DNA of 64,000 nucleotides, from positions 24,733 through 88,732 of the forward strand of contig CANJIU010000029.1 of assembly GCA_947474365.1 (NCBI GenBank), read 5' to 3'. Made by a program: the position numbers and the translations under genes. Below the pieces are notes generated by a model that saw only the letters and a list, made by a program, of their open reading frames with translations, searched no databases and had not been told where the DNA came from. Each line of letters begins with the position of its first letter. Positions within the stretch are counted from its first letter, which is position 1. This document shows positions 1 through 9,130 of this stretch, in pieces. The stretch is from Opitutia bacterium. Lineage in GTDB: Bacteria; Verrucomicrobiota; Verrucomicrobiia; Opitutales; Opitutaceae.

Positions 1-1981
1 GCACGGCGGGCGACGAATCCGTGATCGCGGCCGTGAGCGCGGCGCGGTTTTCGCCACCCACCAAGCCCATGACGAGCGCGTGGCGGAGAAAGGCGTCGTC
101 GTTATTGTTGGCCGAAAGGGCGGCGAGCAGGGCGGGGGCGGCCGCGGAATGTTTCATTTTGGCGAGGCCCTGCGCGGCAAAGAATTTCACGCGGGTGCTC
201 TCGTCCTTGAGTGCGGCGATAAACGCGGCGGCATCGCTGGCGACGTGGTGATCGCCGAGGACCTTCACGGCCTGCGCGCGCACTTCGGCGTCGCTGTCCC
301 GGAGCAGCGTGCGCACCGGCGCGAGCGCGTTCTTGTCTGTGCCGGCAAGTTGCCCGAGTCCCCAGATGGCGTGACGCCGGGCGAGGGCGGGGGAGCCGGC
401 CTGCGTGGCGACGCCGGCGAAAACGCCCACGCTGTTGGCGCCGCGCTCGGCGAGGGTGAACTGCGCCTCGAGCCGCACGCGCCAGTCGGGATGCGCGAGG
501 AGCCGCACGGTTTCCTCGGTGGACCGTTTCGTCCAGTCGCCGCCGATCAGCGCCTTCGTCTCCCAAATGATCGCGTCATTCTGGTGCTTCGGATCGGAGA
601 TGGCGTAGATGCGGCCGCGCTTCGACTTCGGCCAGCCGTCGGCCCAGTCGGAGGTGTAGAGGCGCCCGTCCGGTCCGAACTTTACGTCGGTCGGAAGCGC
701 AGAGGTGAGGAAGGGCTTGGCTTCGGCGATCTCGTAGGAGGCGCCCTTCGGCTTGACCTTGTAGGTGTAGACTCCGCTGCTGGAGATCGAGCCCTTGAAG
801 TGCGTGACGAAAATCGAACCGGCGTAGGATGGGTTGAGGCCGGTGCCCGGGTAGTACTCGATGCCAGAGGGGCCGTCCTCGATGTTGCAGATCGGCGGGA
901 GGAGGTATGCGGCCTGCCCGGGGTGGCGCTGATGCCAGAGGCGCTCGGTGTTCCACGGGCCGGCCTTGCCGAGCGGGGCGAATTGATAACCGATGCGCCA
1001 GCCGCTGTCGCCAAACTGGACGACGTGCACGAGGCGTTCCTCGTCGCCGTTGTCGCAGTCGTTGTCACCGGTCAGCAGGTCGCCAAATTCGTTGAACACG
1101 AGCGACTGCGGATTGCGGAGGCCGGAGGCGAAGAGCTCCATCTGCGAGCCGTCGGGGTTGCAGCGGAACACCGCGCCCGTGTCGGCGACGTCGATCACGC
1201 CGCCCTCCTTGGTCTTCACCGACGCGCCGCGGTCGCCGTTGCTGAAGTAGAGTTTGCCGTCGGGCCCGAAGACGAGGCCGTGCAGATCGTGGCCCGTGAA
1301 ATTGAAACGCACGCCGTAACCGCGGCTGATCTCGGTGCGCGTCTCGGCCTTCTTGTCACCGGTGAACTGCCAGACGCTGGGAATGTTGGTGAAATACACC
1401 TTGCCGCGGCGGGCAAGGACGCCGGACGCGATGCCGTCGAGCGGTGAATTGAAGCCGTCGGCATAGACGTAGCTCTGGTCGGCGACCCCGGTGCCTTTCG
1501 AGTCCTCGAGCAGTCGGACGACCTCGCCCTCGATCGAGAGCTCCTTTTCGCCGGCCTGGCCAAACGCCTTCTTGATCAGCGCTGCGCGGTCCTCGACGGT
1601 GCGGCACGCGAGCTCGTCCTCCAGCATCCACATGTAATCGCGGATATCGAGGACGCTGGAGCGGTAGCGGTAGGTTTCCGTGACGAAGATCCGGCCCTTT
1701 TCGTCGAAGTTGAAGGCGACGGGGTTGGCCAGCATCGGCTCGGCGGCCCAGAGTTTGATTTCAAGACCGTCGGGCACCTTCATGCGCTTGATTGCCTGTG
1801 CGGCCTCGTCTGACGGACCGGCAATATCGGGTGCCGCCTTGCGGGTGCCGGCGTCCTTGATTTTGCCGACGATTGAGGGCTTGTCGTCGTTGTCGACCTC
1901 GGCCTCCGCGGCGCGAACCAACGGGAGCGTGAACAGGGCCGACGCAAGCAGGAGGGCAAGAAGGGCAGGGGGACGTTTCAT
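1..1981 (-). CDS. PVC-type membrane-bound dehydrogenase propeller with HEAT repeats (3' end outside window)
   Basis: The minus-strand frame is open from an ATG at 1981 to the window edge, about 660 codons without a stop, so the C-terminus is missing. Residues 1-25 form a Sec signal peptide (MKRPPALLALLLASALF). Residues of about 68-440 resemble the sugar-dehydrogenase-like beta-propeller of the TIGR02604 'membrane-bound dehydrogenase' family: KVPDGLEIKLWAAEPML, then FGPDGKLYFSNGDRG, then ASGLRNPQSLVFNEFGDLL. From about residue 480 there are alanine-rich HEAT-like helices (LAHPDWRVRLEAQFTLAER; RTLLRDSDAEVRAQAVKVL). In PVC bacteria such proteins usually end in a CxxCH cytochrome domain, which would lie beyond base 1. 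Role: predicted periplasmic electron-transfer oxidation of an unknown carbohydrate; substrate not deducible. Confidence 0.85.
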   Translation of the reverse strand, partial: MKRPPALLALLLASALFTLPLVRAAEAEVDNDDKPSIVGKIKDAGTRKAAPDIAGPSDEAAQAIKRMKVPDGLEIKLWAAEPMLANPVAFNFDEKGRIFVTETYRYRSSVLDIRDYMWMLEDELACRTVEDRAALIKKAFGQAGEKELSIEGEVVRLLEDSKGTGVADQSYVYADGFNSPLDGIASGVLARRGKVYFTNIPSVWQFTGDKKAETRTEISRGYGVRFNFTGHDLHGLVFGPDGKLYFSNGDRGASVKTKEGGVIDVADTGAVFRCNPDGSQMELFASGLRNPQSLVFNEFGDLLTGDNDCDNGDEERLVHVVQFGDSGWRIGYQFAPLGKAGPWNTERLWHQRHPGQAAYLLPPICNIEDGPSGIEYYPGTGLNPSYAGSIFVTHFKGSISSSGVYTYKVKPKGASYEIAEAKPFLTSALPTDVKFGPDGRLYTSDWADGWPKSKRGRIYAISDPKHQNDAIIWETKALIGGDWTKRSTEETVRLLAHPDWRVRLEAQFTLAERGANSVGVFAGVATQAGSPALARRHAIWGLGQLAGTDKNALAPVRTLLRDSDAEVRAQAVKVLGDHHVASDAAAFIAALKDESTRVKFFAAQGLAKMKHSAAAPALLAALSANNNDDAFLRHALVMGLVGGENRAALTAAITDSSPAV

Positions 1982-2084
1982 GTGGGCCGGGGAGCGTAGG
2001 AGGGGAGGAAGGCGAGGCAAGACGTGTGAACGGGGAAAAGGCGACCCGCGAGTAACGGGCCCCGGGAGAGCGGCGCGGAGCCGC

Positions 2085-2816
2085 CTAGCTCAGCGCGCGC
2101 CGCAGGTTGTCGCACACGATGGCGGCGGCGACGGCGGCGTTGAGCGACTCGGCGCCTCCGTGGCGCGGAATCGTTATTCGGCGCGTAATCTGCGCGGTCA
2201 CAGCCGGCGACAGCCCGCGGCCTTCGCTGCCGATCACGACGATGGCGTCGCGCAGCGGCGGCAGTCGGTGCACATTTTCGCCGTCGAGATCGCAGCCGAG
2301 CACTGGCACGAGGGATTTGGCGGAGGCGAGCGCGGGCGCCAGCTCCGTCGTGTGAACCCGCATCCGAGCGAACGAGCCCATGCTGGCGTTGATTACCTTT
2401 TGATGGAACAGATCCGCGCAGTCCGGGGAGAGCACCACGCGGTCAAACGCGAACCAGTCGGCGATGCGCAACAGTGTCCCGACGTTCCCGGCGTCCTGCA
2501 CGCCGTCGAGTGCGAGGGTCAGGCCGCGGGCCAGGTCGGCTGGTTCGAGCGGCAGCCGCGCAATCTTGCCCACGGCGAGCACGGTCGCGGGAGTGGGAAA
2601 GTGACTGGCCCGCGCCATCTCCTCGGGGGAGACGCGGATCGCCTCGCCCGCCGCTCCCTGCCAATCCGGGGTGGCGTAGATCTCAACGAAAGGAAATTGG
2701 GCGGCGAGCAGTTCGCCCACGACCTTTTCACCTTCGATGACGAACAACCCCAGCGTCTCCCGGTGTTTTTTTTCCCGCAGCGATCGCAGACGTTGAAGCT
2801 CGGCCTTGGTCAGCAC
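2085..2816 (-). CDS. SpoU/TrmH-family RNA 2'-O-methyltransferase
   Basis: 243 aa, the usual size for SPOUT-fold rRNA/tRNA ribose methyltransferases. The three SpoU motifs are present: motif 1 around 108-117 (QDAGNVGTLLR), motif 2 around 194-203 (VIGSEGRGLS) and motif 3 around 223-233 (ESLNAAVAAAI). An N-terminal substrate-binding segment (KKHRETLGLFVIEGEKVV) matches the RlmB/TsnR style. It should methylate a ribose in 23S rRNA or tRNA using S-adenosylmethionine; the exact target nucleotide cannot be read from sequence. The start is GTG. An A8 run in the coding strand (2766-2773) lies near the 5' end. It sits 61 bases downstream of a membrane-protein gene on the same strand. Confidence 0.9.
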   Translation of the reverse strand: MLTKAELQRLRSLREKKHRETLGLFVIEGEKVVGELLAAQFPFVEIYATPDWQGAAGEAIRVSPEEMARASHFPTPATVLAVGKIARLPLEPADLARGLTLALDGVQDAGNVGTLLRIADWFAFDRVVLSPDCADLFHQKVINASMGSFARMRVHTTELAPALASAKSLVPVLGCDLDGENVHRLPPLRDAIVVIGSEGRGLSPAVTAQITRRITIPRHGGAESLNAAVAAAIVCDNLRRALS

Positions 2817-2877
2817 TGCGCCAGCCCGCCATGCCCAGCGGCGCTTGGCAAGCCGCGCCTCCGCCGTTCCGCGACGC

Positions 2878-4626
2878 CTATTGCGCGGCTAAGACCGCGT
2901 GTTCGGCCCGGCCTTCAGGCGTCCCCAACTCCAGACGGTTCGCGGTCATCACAAACTCTGCCTTGCCCTCATCGACGATGAGCACACCGACGTCGAAATT
3001 TTCCGCGGGCAGCCGCGTCCGGTTGATTACTGCGCGGAATCCGGAATACCGCCACCTTGGTTCCTTGTACGCCGCGGCGACATCGGTCCGTTGCAGCGTC
3101 GTGCTGGAGAAGATTAACCGGGATTTTTCCGACTGCAGCACCACATAGACCTGGCCGCGTCGCGACAACCGGCCAGGCAGCATGGCCCAGCCCCCGATGG
3201 TGACGGCGCGCGCGCTGGCGAACAGCTCGTCCACATAGGTGATGAGGTGGGTGCTCCGGGTGGCGTCGGGAAAGTCGGCGGGGAGGGAAAATTCCGGCAG
3301 GTGGTAAACTCCGCGTTCCTCGGCTTTTTTCATCAGCACGTCCGCGTGTTTCTCCACCGGATGCATGCGCAGCCGGGTGACGTCCTTTCCGTCGGCACCG
3401 AATTGTTGAAATGAGGTCGCAACGCGATCGCGAACCTCGTTGAAGCTCTCGGCGGACGGGAAAAATTTGAGGTTGGCAGCGACATTGAACCCGGCGAGCA
3501 CCGGCAGCAGCCACGCGAGGGCGCGAAATGGCCGGGCCGGATTGGCTTCGACCGCCAGCTCCAGCAGCATGAAGAGAACGAGTGCCCAGGCCAGCGCACC
3601 GAGCACCAGATAACGGGAGTTGACCATGCCTCCCACGAGCGCGGCGCGGCCCAGGGCGACGAGCGCCAGGGCGCCGACTGCAAACACGGCGCTGAACAGG
3701 GCCACCGGTTGGCGTGTCGCCATTCCACGCGCCCCCAGGAATCCCAAGAGCGCCAGAAGCGCGAGCCCCGGCCAGGCCGCCAGCGTGGAGCTGCCGAGGG
3801 TCAAGGGCGCGCCGAGAAGGTTGAGCCAGTAGTGGGTAATCTGGGTGATCGAGTGGGGGGAAATCTCCGAGATCGGATCACCGGGGTTGAACTCGAATTT
3901 ATACAGAAACGCGGCGACGGTCACGACGCCGCAACTGCTCCACGCGGCGAGTTCCCGCCAGCGCCGACGGTGCGCCAGCAACAGCGCTCCCAGCGGCCAG
4001 ACGACCGTGCCCTGAGCCAGCGTAAACGTCGCGAGCACGCCCATCCCCACGGCGACTCCCGCGGTCGCCTTGGTTCCGCGCACCAGTGCAGCCATCGCCA
4101 GCACAGCCAGCATCACGACTTGGAAGTGATCGATCGACGAGCCGGACCAGATGAAGCTCTCGAAGTGCTCAAGCTGGAACATCAGAAACGCCAGCACGAT
4201 GCCCATCCGGATTCGCCGTTCCCAACCGGTCACGGCCAGAATCAGGGTGGCGCAGGTGCCCACGAGGAAGAGATTTCCGATGGCACCGATGACATGAAAG
4301 TTGATCGACCCCGTCAGCCAGTAACTCGTGGCATAGAGCAGCCGGCTCGTGACCATGCGGTGTTCATTGTCGATGGCGAAAAACAGCTTTACCACCTCCC
4401 GCCAGCCCGCCCCGGCATCGATCCGCAGAATGAGGGCGAGCGCGGTGTCAAATTCATCCCAGAAGATGATGTTGCGGCTCGCCCGTGCGACCACGACGGC
4501 AATGTACGCGACCGGCAACGCTGCGATCAGCAGCCACACCGCGACCTGGAAGCGGCGTTGAAGCAGAAAAGGTTGAGCCGACGGAAGTGTGGACGGTTTC
4601 ACGCTGCGGAGATCCTTAATGGCCAA
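2878..4626 (-). CDS. Polytopic membrane protein of unknown function, GT-C-like layout
   Basis: 582 aa. About ten hydrophobic segments span residues of about 28 to 385, followed by a soluble C-terminal domain of about 190 residues. After the first membrane segment comes an acidic loop (NIIFWDEFDTALAL), the position where GT-C glycosyltransferases carry catalytic acidic residues; this is only suggestive. No family is recognised securely. The start is weak: TTG at 4626 directly follows an in-frame TGA, and the alternatives are GTG at 4602 or GTG around residue 30. No ATG lies before the first membrane segment and no Shine-Dalgarno sequence is seen. It may be co-transcribed with the downstream methyltransferase. 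Confidence 0.75.
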   Translation of the reverse strand: MAIKDLRSVKPSTLPSAQPFLLQRRFQVAVWLLIAALPVAYIAVVVARASRNIIFWDEFDTALALILRIDAGAGWREVVKLFFAIDNEHRMVTSRLLYATSYWLTGSINFHVIGAIGNLFLVGTCATLILAVTGWERRIRMGIVLAFLMFQLEHFESFIWSGSSIDHFQVVMLAVLAMAALVRGTKATAGVAVGMGVLATFTLAQGTVVWPLGALLLAHRRRWRELAAWSSCGVVTVAAFLYKFEFNPGDPISEISPHSITQITHYWLNLLGAPLTLGSSTLAAWPGLALLALLGFLGARGMATRQPVALFSAVFAVGALALVALGRAALVGGMVNSRYLVLGALAWALVLFMLLELAVEANPARPFRALAWLLPVLAGFNVAANLKFFPSAESFNEVRDRVATSFQQFGADGKDVTRLRMHPVEKHADVLMKKAEERGVYHLPEFSLPADFPDATRSTHLITYVDELFASARAVTIGGWAMLPGRLSRRGQVYVVLQSEKSRLIFSSTTLQRTDVAAAYKEPRWRYSGFRAVINRTRLPAENFDVGVLIVDEGKAEFVMTANRLELGTPEGRAEHAVLAAQ

Positions 4627-4875
4627 TCAAGATAGCGACGGACTCAGGCACGTCCCAAACCATAGGCAACTGGAGCCGGGTAACATTTTGTTCAGGTGAT
4701 TTTGCTGGGAGTGTCCTAATTGACGCGCAACGGGGCCGAATGTTTCGGGGTTGCGCGTGGGAAGGGTTCCGCAAACCTCCCCTTGCCGAGGTCATCCACC
4801 CGAAAATCCACCGGAGAATCTTGTGCCTGCCTCCCGAGGTCTCACTTAAACTATCCACGTGCCGCAATTGTCGCC
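4627..4875. promoter_or_regulatory. Divergent intergenic region
   Basis: 249 bases separate the minus-strand membrane protein (start 4626) from the plus-strand membrane protein (start 4876). Promoters for both must lie here. I see no strong palindrome, no repeat and no convincing -35/-10 pair. In-frame extension of the plus-strand gene upstream to 4720 is possible but would add 52 non-signal-like residues. Confidence 0.4.
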
Positions 4876-6099
4876 ATGAAACGTTATTTTCCCTTCGCTT
4901 GGTTGACCGTGTTCGCACTGGTCGTCGCGGTGCCGTTCGCGCTGGCCGCCACCGCCGCACCCGCTCCGTCCGCCAAGGACCGCTCGCCGGCCGCGCCCAT
5001 CGCGACCGCGCTTTCCACCGTGACTGGCATTGCGATTTCTCCCCTGCTCGGGACGGGCGCCTATGGGTTTTACCAGTGGGTCCGGGCAGATGGCGATGCG
5101 GCCCGCGCCGCGCTGCCGTGGTACGCCCAGATGAATTTTTGGCTGCCGGCCCTGTTGATCGTGGGGGTCTGCGCCGCAAAGGACGCATTTGGTGCCGTGG
5201 TACCGCCCGGCATGAAGAAGCCGCTCGATGTGCTGGAGACGATGGAGAACAAGTTCAGCGGGCTGGTCGCCGCCGGTGCGGTCGTGCCGTTCGCGATGGA
5301 CTCGATGGCGAAGATGATGTTTGCCGCCGACCCCGCGGCGGGATCGGCTCCCGCGCTGGTGCCAAGCGGCCTTGCCGCCATCCAAATCGGCGCGATTGAT
5401 CTGACCTGGCTGCTCAATGTGCTGACTATTCCGTTTGGCATCGCGGTCTTCGCCGTAGTCTGGCTCGGCTCACATGCGATCAACGTGCTGATCCTCCTGA
5501 GCCCGTGGGGTGCAATCGACGCCGCCCTGAAATCGGCGCGCACCGTGCTCCTCGGGCTCGTCACGCTCGCGGCGACCATCAACCCGTGGGCGGGGGCCGT
5601 GCTCTCGCTCATCGTGGTCGTCGTGGCCTATTTTGTCGCCGGCTGGTCGTTTCGCCTGACCGTGTTCGGCTCGGTGTTTTGCTGGGATTTTCTCACCGGG
5701 AAGCGGAAGAGCTTTTCTCCGAAGGAAAATGACAACGAGATGTTTGCCGGCGCCGATCTTCCCGGAGTGCCGGTACGCACCTACGGGCGCCTCGTCCAGC
5801 GGACCCAGGGCGGACTGGAGTTTGTCTACCATCCGTGGCTCTGGCTCGCTCCGCGGGTCGCGAAGGTGCCGGTCGATCGGAAGGAACTCGCGGTGGGCGA
5901 GGGGCTGTTGTTTTCCGACGTGGTCACTGAGAGCGGCGCCACGATGTTTTCGCTGCCGCCCCGGTATCGCGGCCATGAGGACGTGGTCGCGCGGGCCTAT
6001 CTGATGGGCGGTGGCGTGAAGCCGGCCGGGCTGCGCAAGGCCTGGAACGCCCTCGGCGGCATGATTGGCGGACGCGCGGCGCAGCCGGACCGGGGTTGA
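4876..6099 (+). CDS. Exported or membrane protein of unknown function
   Basis: 407 aa from the ATG at 4876. That start was chosen because it opens a clean signal peptide or membrane anchor (MKRYFPFAWLTVFALVVAV). An in-frame start at 4720 exists but adds charged, non-conserved-looking sequence. Five to six hydrophobic segments follow: residues of about 50-70, 85-100, 185-210, 225-240 and 240-270. The C-terminal soluble part of about 130 residues includes GGLEFVYHPWLWLAPR and an arrangement that looks like a cytosolic domain. I do not recognise the family. It is followed after 101 bases by a Gfo/Idh/MocA oxidoreductase on the same strand. Confidence 0.75.
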   Translation: MKRYFPFAWLTVFALVVAVPFALAATAAPAPSAKDRSPAAPIATALSTVTGIAISPLLGTGAYGFYQWVRADGDAARAALPWYAQMNFWLPALLIVGVCAAKDAFGAVVPPGMKKPLDVLETMENKFSGLVAAGAVVPFAMDSMAKMMFAADPAAGSAPALVPSGLAAIQIGAIDLTWLLNVLTIPFGIAVFAVVWLGSHAINVLILLSPWGAIDAALKSARTVLLGLVTLAATINPWAGAVLSLIVVVVAYFVAGWSFRLTVFGSVFCWDFLTGKRKSFSPKENDNEMFAGADLPGVPVRTYGRLVQRTQGGLEFVYHPWLWLAPRVAKVPVDRKELAVGEGLLFSDVVTESGATMFSLPPRYRGHEDVVARAYLMGGGVKPAGLRKAWNALGGMIGGRAAQPDRG

Positions 6100-6200
6100 G
6101 GGGCCGGACCCGGCGCCGGCAAGGCGAAGCATGAAGAGACGGCTGGCGGTTCCTCGCGTTCACGTATCAACTGCGTGAGCCCTTGAACTCCCGTCCGATC

Positions 6201-7559
6201 ATGAACCGCCGCTCCTTCCTGCAAAGCTCGCTCGCTGCCGGCGCTCTCACGGCGCTTCCCTTCGGAATTCGGGCCGCCGACAAGGCTGGCCGGAAATACC
6301 GGACGGCCCTGATCGGCGCCGGCTGGTTTGGGGGCAACATCGTCGGCGAAGCGATGGCCAGCGGTGAGTGCGAGATCATCGGAGTCTGCGATGTCGATCG
6401 CCGGGCCCTCGATCCGACGGTGGAAAGAATCACGAAGCTCAGCGGCGACCAGCCGCGGAAATACCGCGACTACCGGGAGCTCCTCGCCAAGGAGAAACCC
6501 GAGATCGTGATCGTCGCGACGCCCGACCACTGGCACGCGCTGCCGACCATCGCCGCGGTGAAGGCCGGTGCACACGTGTATGTCGAAAAACCCACCGCCC
6601 ACACCATCGGTGAAAGCCAGGCGATGGTGAAAGCCGCGCGCACCCACAATCGCGTCGTGCAGGTCGGCACGCATCGTCGGCTTGCCCCCCATCTGATCCG
6701 CGCCCGCGATTTCATCCGCTCCGGCCAGGCCGGCCAGGTCGGGATGATCCGCTGCCACCTCAATCTCACCGGCACCGGACCCGAGCAACCGCTCCCAACG
6801 CAGCCCGTGCCGCCCGAACTCGACTGGGACCTGTGGTGCGGCCCGGCGCCATTGCGGCCGTTCAACGGTGGCGATCCCCGCAACCCCGATCTCGGCGCCG
6901 GGAACCGCGGCATTCACCCGCGCGGGCACCGGATGTATCTCGATTACGCCAACGGCCATCTCGGCGACATCGGCGTCCATTGGTTCGATCAGGTGCTCTG
7001 GATCACCGGAGAGAAGGCGCCGCGCCGCGTGTTTTCCACCGGTGGGCGGCCGGTGAAGGGCCCGCCCGTGCTCACTCCGCAGGAGCAGACCGGCGATGCT
7101 CCCGACCACCAGGTCGCGCACTTTGTGTTCGAGCAGTTCACGATGACCTGGGAGTCGCGGCAATTTGGCGGCAACAATTCGGAAAAGGGCGAGGTCGCCG
7201 GCGCGTATTTTTACGGGACCAAGGGCACCGTGCACCTCGGCCACAAGGGCGGCTGGACGTTTTATCCGAGCGAAGGCGGCGACGCGATCCACGAGGACGC
7301 GAAGCTCAACCAGCCCGACGGTCAGAACATCCGCGAGCTGTGGGCCGACCTCCTCGATGCGATCAAGACCGGTCGTCGGCCGATCTGCGACATCGAGGAA
7401 GGCCACCGCTCGACCGAGTGTTCCCTGCTCGGCATGATCAGCTACAAACTCGGCCGCAGCCTCGAGTGGGACGGCGCCAAGGAGCGCATCGTCGGTGACG
7501 ACGCCGCAAACAAACTGCTCCGCCGCGACTACCGCAAGGGCTGGGAGTATCCAACCTAG
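6201..7559 (+). CDS. Gfo/Idh/MocA family oxidoreductase, Tat-exported
   Basis: 452 aa. The ATG at 6201 starts a Tat signal (MNRRSFLQSSLAAGALTAL); a TTG at 6183 is in frame but less likely. The Rossmann nucleotide-binding motif GAGWFG lies at 39-44, and the family lysine motif EKP at 129-131 is intact (VYVEKPTAHTIGES). The GHRMYLDY and GDIGVHWFDQ segments are typical of the PVC/Bacteroidota exported subgroup. The enzyme is predicted to oxidise, reduce or rearrange a sugar or cyclitol with tightly bound NAD(P); some Tat-exported relatives act as glycosidases. The substrate is unknown. The next gene follows after 119 bases. Confidence 0.92.
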   Translation: MNRRSFLQSSLAAGALTALPFGIRAADKAGRKYRTALIGAGWFGGNIVGEAMASGECEIIGVCDVDRRALDPTVERITKLSGDQPRKYRDYRELLAKEKPEIVIVATPDHWHALPTIAAVKAGAHVYVEKPTAHTIGESQAMVKAARTHNRVVQVGTHRRLAPHLIRARDFIRSGQAGQVGMIRCHLNLTGTGPEQPLPTQPVPPELDWDLWCGPAPLRPFNGGDPRNPDLGAGNRGIHPRGHRMYLDYANGHLGDIGVHWFDQVLWITGEKAPRRVFSTGGRPVKGPPVLTPQEQTGDAPDHQVAHFVFEQFTMTWESRQFGGNNSEKGEVAGAYFYGTKGTVHLGHKGGWTFYPSEGGDAIHEDAKLNQPDGQNIRELWADLLDAIKTGRRPICDIEEGHRSTECSLLGMISYKLGRSLEWDGAKERIVGDDAANKLLRRDYRKGWEYPT

Positions 7560-7599
7560 ACTCACGAACGCCTTCCACTGCCCCGGTATCATTCTGGGG

Positions 7600-7619
7600 A
7601 CGCGACGCCCTCGTCGCGT
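7600..7619. repeat. Short hairpin between 6201-7559 and 7679-8821
   Basis: A perfect 8-bp inverted repeat (ACGCGACG / CGTCGCGT) with a 4-base loop lies 41 bases after the oxidoreductase stop. It is not followed by a T run, so an intrinsic terminator is unlikely. A REP-type element or mRNA-stabilising stem is possible. Confidence 0.6.
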
Positions 7620-7678
7620 ATCTTCCATCAACCGCGACTCCAGCGCCCCGAGTGTTTTTCAACTTTCCTCTCCACCCC

Positions 7679-8821
7679 ATGAAATCAATCCCCTCCCAGT
7701 CCCGTCGTGACTTTCTCCGGACCGCGCTTGCCGCCACGGTGTGCGGCGAGAGCCTCGTGACCGCCGCTGGCGCGGCCACGGCCAACCGGGCCGCGAATGG
7801 CCGTTTCCTCTACGTCGCCGTTCCCGGCATCCGCAATTATCTCGAACGCGGCGGCCACGGCGTGCTCGTGTTTGACATCGACCGCGGTCACTCGTTCGTG
7901 CGGCGCATCCCGGCCCGCGGCCTCGCCGCCGACGGCAAGCCGCTCAACGTCAAGGGTGTCGTCGCCGCCGCCGCCACCCGCCGGCTCTATGTGAGCACAC
8001 TGCAATTTGTCACGTGTTTCGATCTGCTCACCGACAAGATCCTCTGGGAAAAGGCCTACGAGGGCGGCTGCGACCGCATGGCGCTTTCTCCGGACGGCCA
8101 GGTGATGTACCTGCCGTCGCTGGAGAAGGACCACTGGCACGTCGTCAACGCGCCCACCGGCGACATCATCAGGCGCATCGACATCAAGGCCGGCGCGCAC
8201 AACACGCTCTACGGCCTCGATGGCAAACACGCCTATCTCGCGGGCCTGAAGTCGCCGCTCCTGCGTGTGGCCGACACTGCGACACACACCATCGGCAAGG
8301 AGGTTGGCCCGTTTGGCTCCGCGATCCGCCCGTTCACGATCAACGGTCGGCAGACGCTCGCGTTCTGCAATGTCAACGGCCTGCTCGGTTTTGAGATCGG
8401 CGACTTGGTATCAGGGAAGCTGTTGCACCGGGTGGAGGTGCAGGGATTCAAGCCGGGCGTGCCGAAACGCCATGGCTGCCCGAGTCACGGCGTCGGGCTC
8501 ACCCCTGACGAAAGGGAGGTCTGGGTGTGCGACGCCGCGAACCAGCGGATGCATGTCTTCGATGCGACGGTGATGCCGCCGAAACAGATCGCGAGCATCG
8601 AGGTGCGAGACGACCCGGGTTGGATCACCTTCAGCCTCGACGGCAAGCTGGCCTATCCCTCCACCGGTGAGGTGATCGACGTGAAGACGCGCAAAATTAT
8701 CACGGCGCTGAAAGATGAGACCGGCGCGGCGGTGCACAGCGAGAAGATCGTGGAGATCCATTTCGCCAACGGCGTCCCAACGCGCCACGGGGATCAGTTC
8801 GGGATCGGCCGCGTGACGTGA
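7679..8821 (+). CDS. Tat-exported YncE-like beta-propeller protein
   Basis: 380 aa from the ATG at 7679, which opens a Tat signal with RRDFLR at 9-14. A GTG at 7652 would add nine residues. The body has repeated propeller blades of the YncE/YVTN type: GVLVFDIDRGHSFVRRI, ADTATHTIGKEVGPF and MHVFDATVMPPKQIASI, with DGQVMYLPS and DGKLAYPS turns. No catalytic residues are evident. It is probably a periplasmic binding or scaffold protein working with the preceding oxidoreductase. It converges on the toxin-antitoxin pair, with stops 27 bases apart. Confidence 0.82.
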   Translation: MKSIPSQSRRDFLRTALAATVCGESLVTAAGAATANRAANGRFLYVAVPGIRNYLERGGHGVLVFDIDRGHSFVRRIPARGLAADGKPLNVKGVVAAAATRRLYVSTLQFVTCFDLLTDKILWEKAYEGGCDRMALSPDGQVMYLPSLEKDHWHVVNAPTGDIIRRIDIKAGAHNTLYGLDGKHAYLAGLKSPLLRVADTATHTIGKEVGPFGSAIRPFTINGRQTLAFCNVNGLLGFEIGDLVSGKLLHRVEVQGFKPGVPKRHGCPSHGVGLTPDEREVWVCDAANQRMHVFDATVMPPKQIASIEVRDDPGWITFSLDGKLAYPSTGEVIDVKTRKIITALKDETGAAVHSEKIVEIHFANGVPTRHGDQFGIGRVT

Positions 8822-8848
8822 GTGCCGGCGCGGGCCGGGCTCGACCGG

Positions 8849-9130
8849 CTATTTCGCGCCCTTCAGGAATCGCTGCACGTCGTCGTGGTTTCCCATGAAC
8901 TCGAATGACAGGCAGTCGTCGCATTCCCGGAAAATGATCCGGAGGGCCAATCCGGCGCGCACCTCGTACCAGCGGCCTTTCAATTTTCTGATGCCGGCAC
9001 CTGTATGGGCGTGCGGGGAATCGAACAACTCCTGCGTGGCGGCGATCGCCCCGCCAATCTCACGCCGTTCTGCGGCGGCGAGTTTGCGAACGGTCGCGAG
9101 CAGCCGCTGATCGATGCGGACTTCCTTCAT
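8849..9130 (-). CDS. RelE/ParE-superfamily toxin
   Basis: 93 aa. The C-terminal half matches the RelE/HigB toxin core: GRWYEVRAGLALRIIFRE followed by FMGNHDDVQRFLKGAK. Length and basic character fit. Relatives are ribosome-dependent mRNA interferases or gyrase poisons; which applies here is not decidable from sequence. Its ATG overlaps the stop of the upstream antitoxin gene by four bases (ATGA), indicating translational coupling. Confidence 0.82.
   Translation of the reverse strand: MKEVRIDQRLLATVRKLAAAERREIGGAIAATQELFDSPHAHTGAGIRKLKGRWYEVRAGLALRIIFRECDDCLSFEFMGNHDDVQRFLKGAK

Noticed and set aside
80..1447. Plus-strand open frame of 455 codons
   Set aside because: It is antisense to the dehydrogenase/HEAT gene, whose product shows clear family motifs; high GC opens long shadow frames.
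7600..7619. Intrinsic terminator
   Set aside because: The stem is GC-rich, but no T run follows on either strand.
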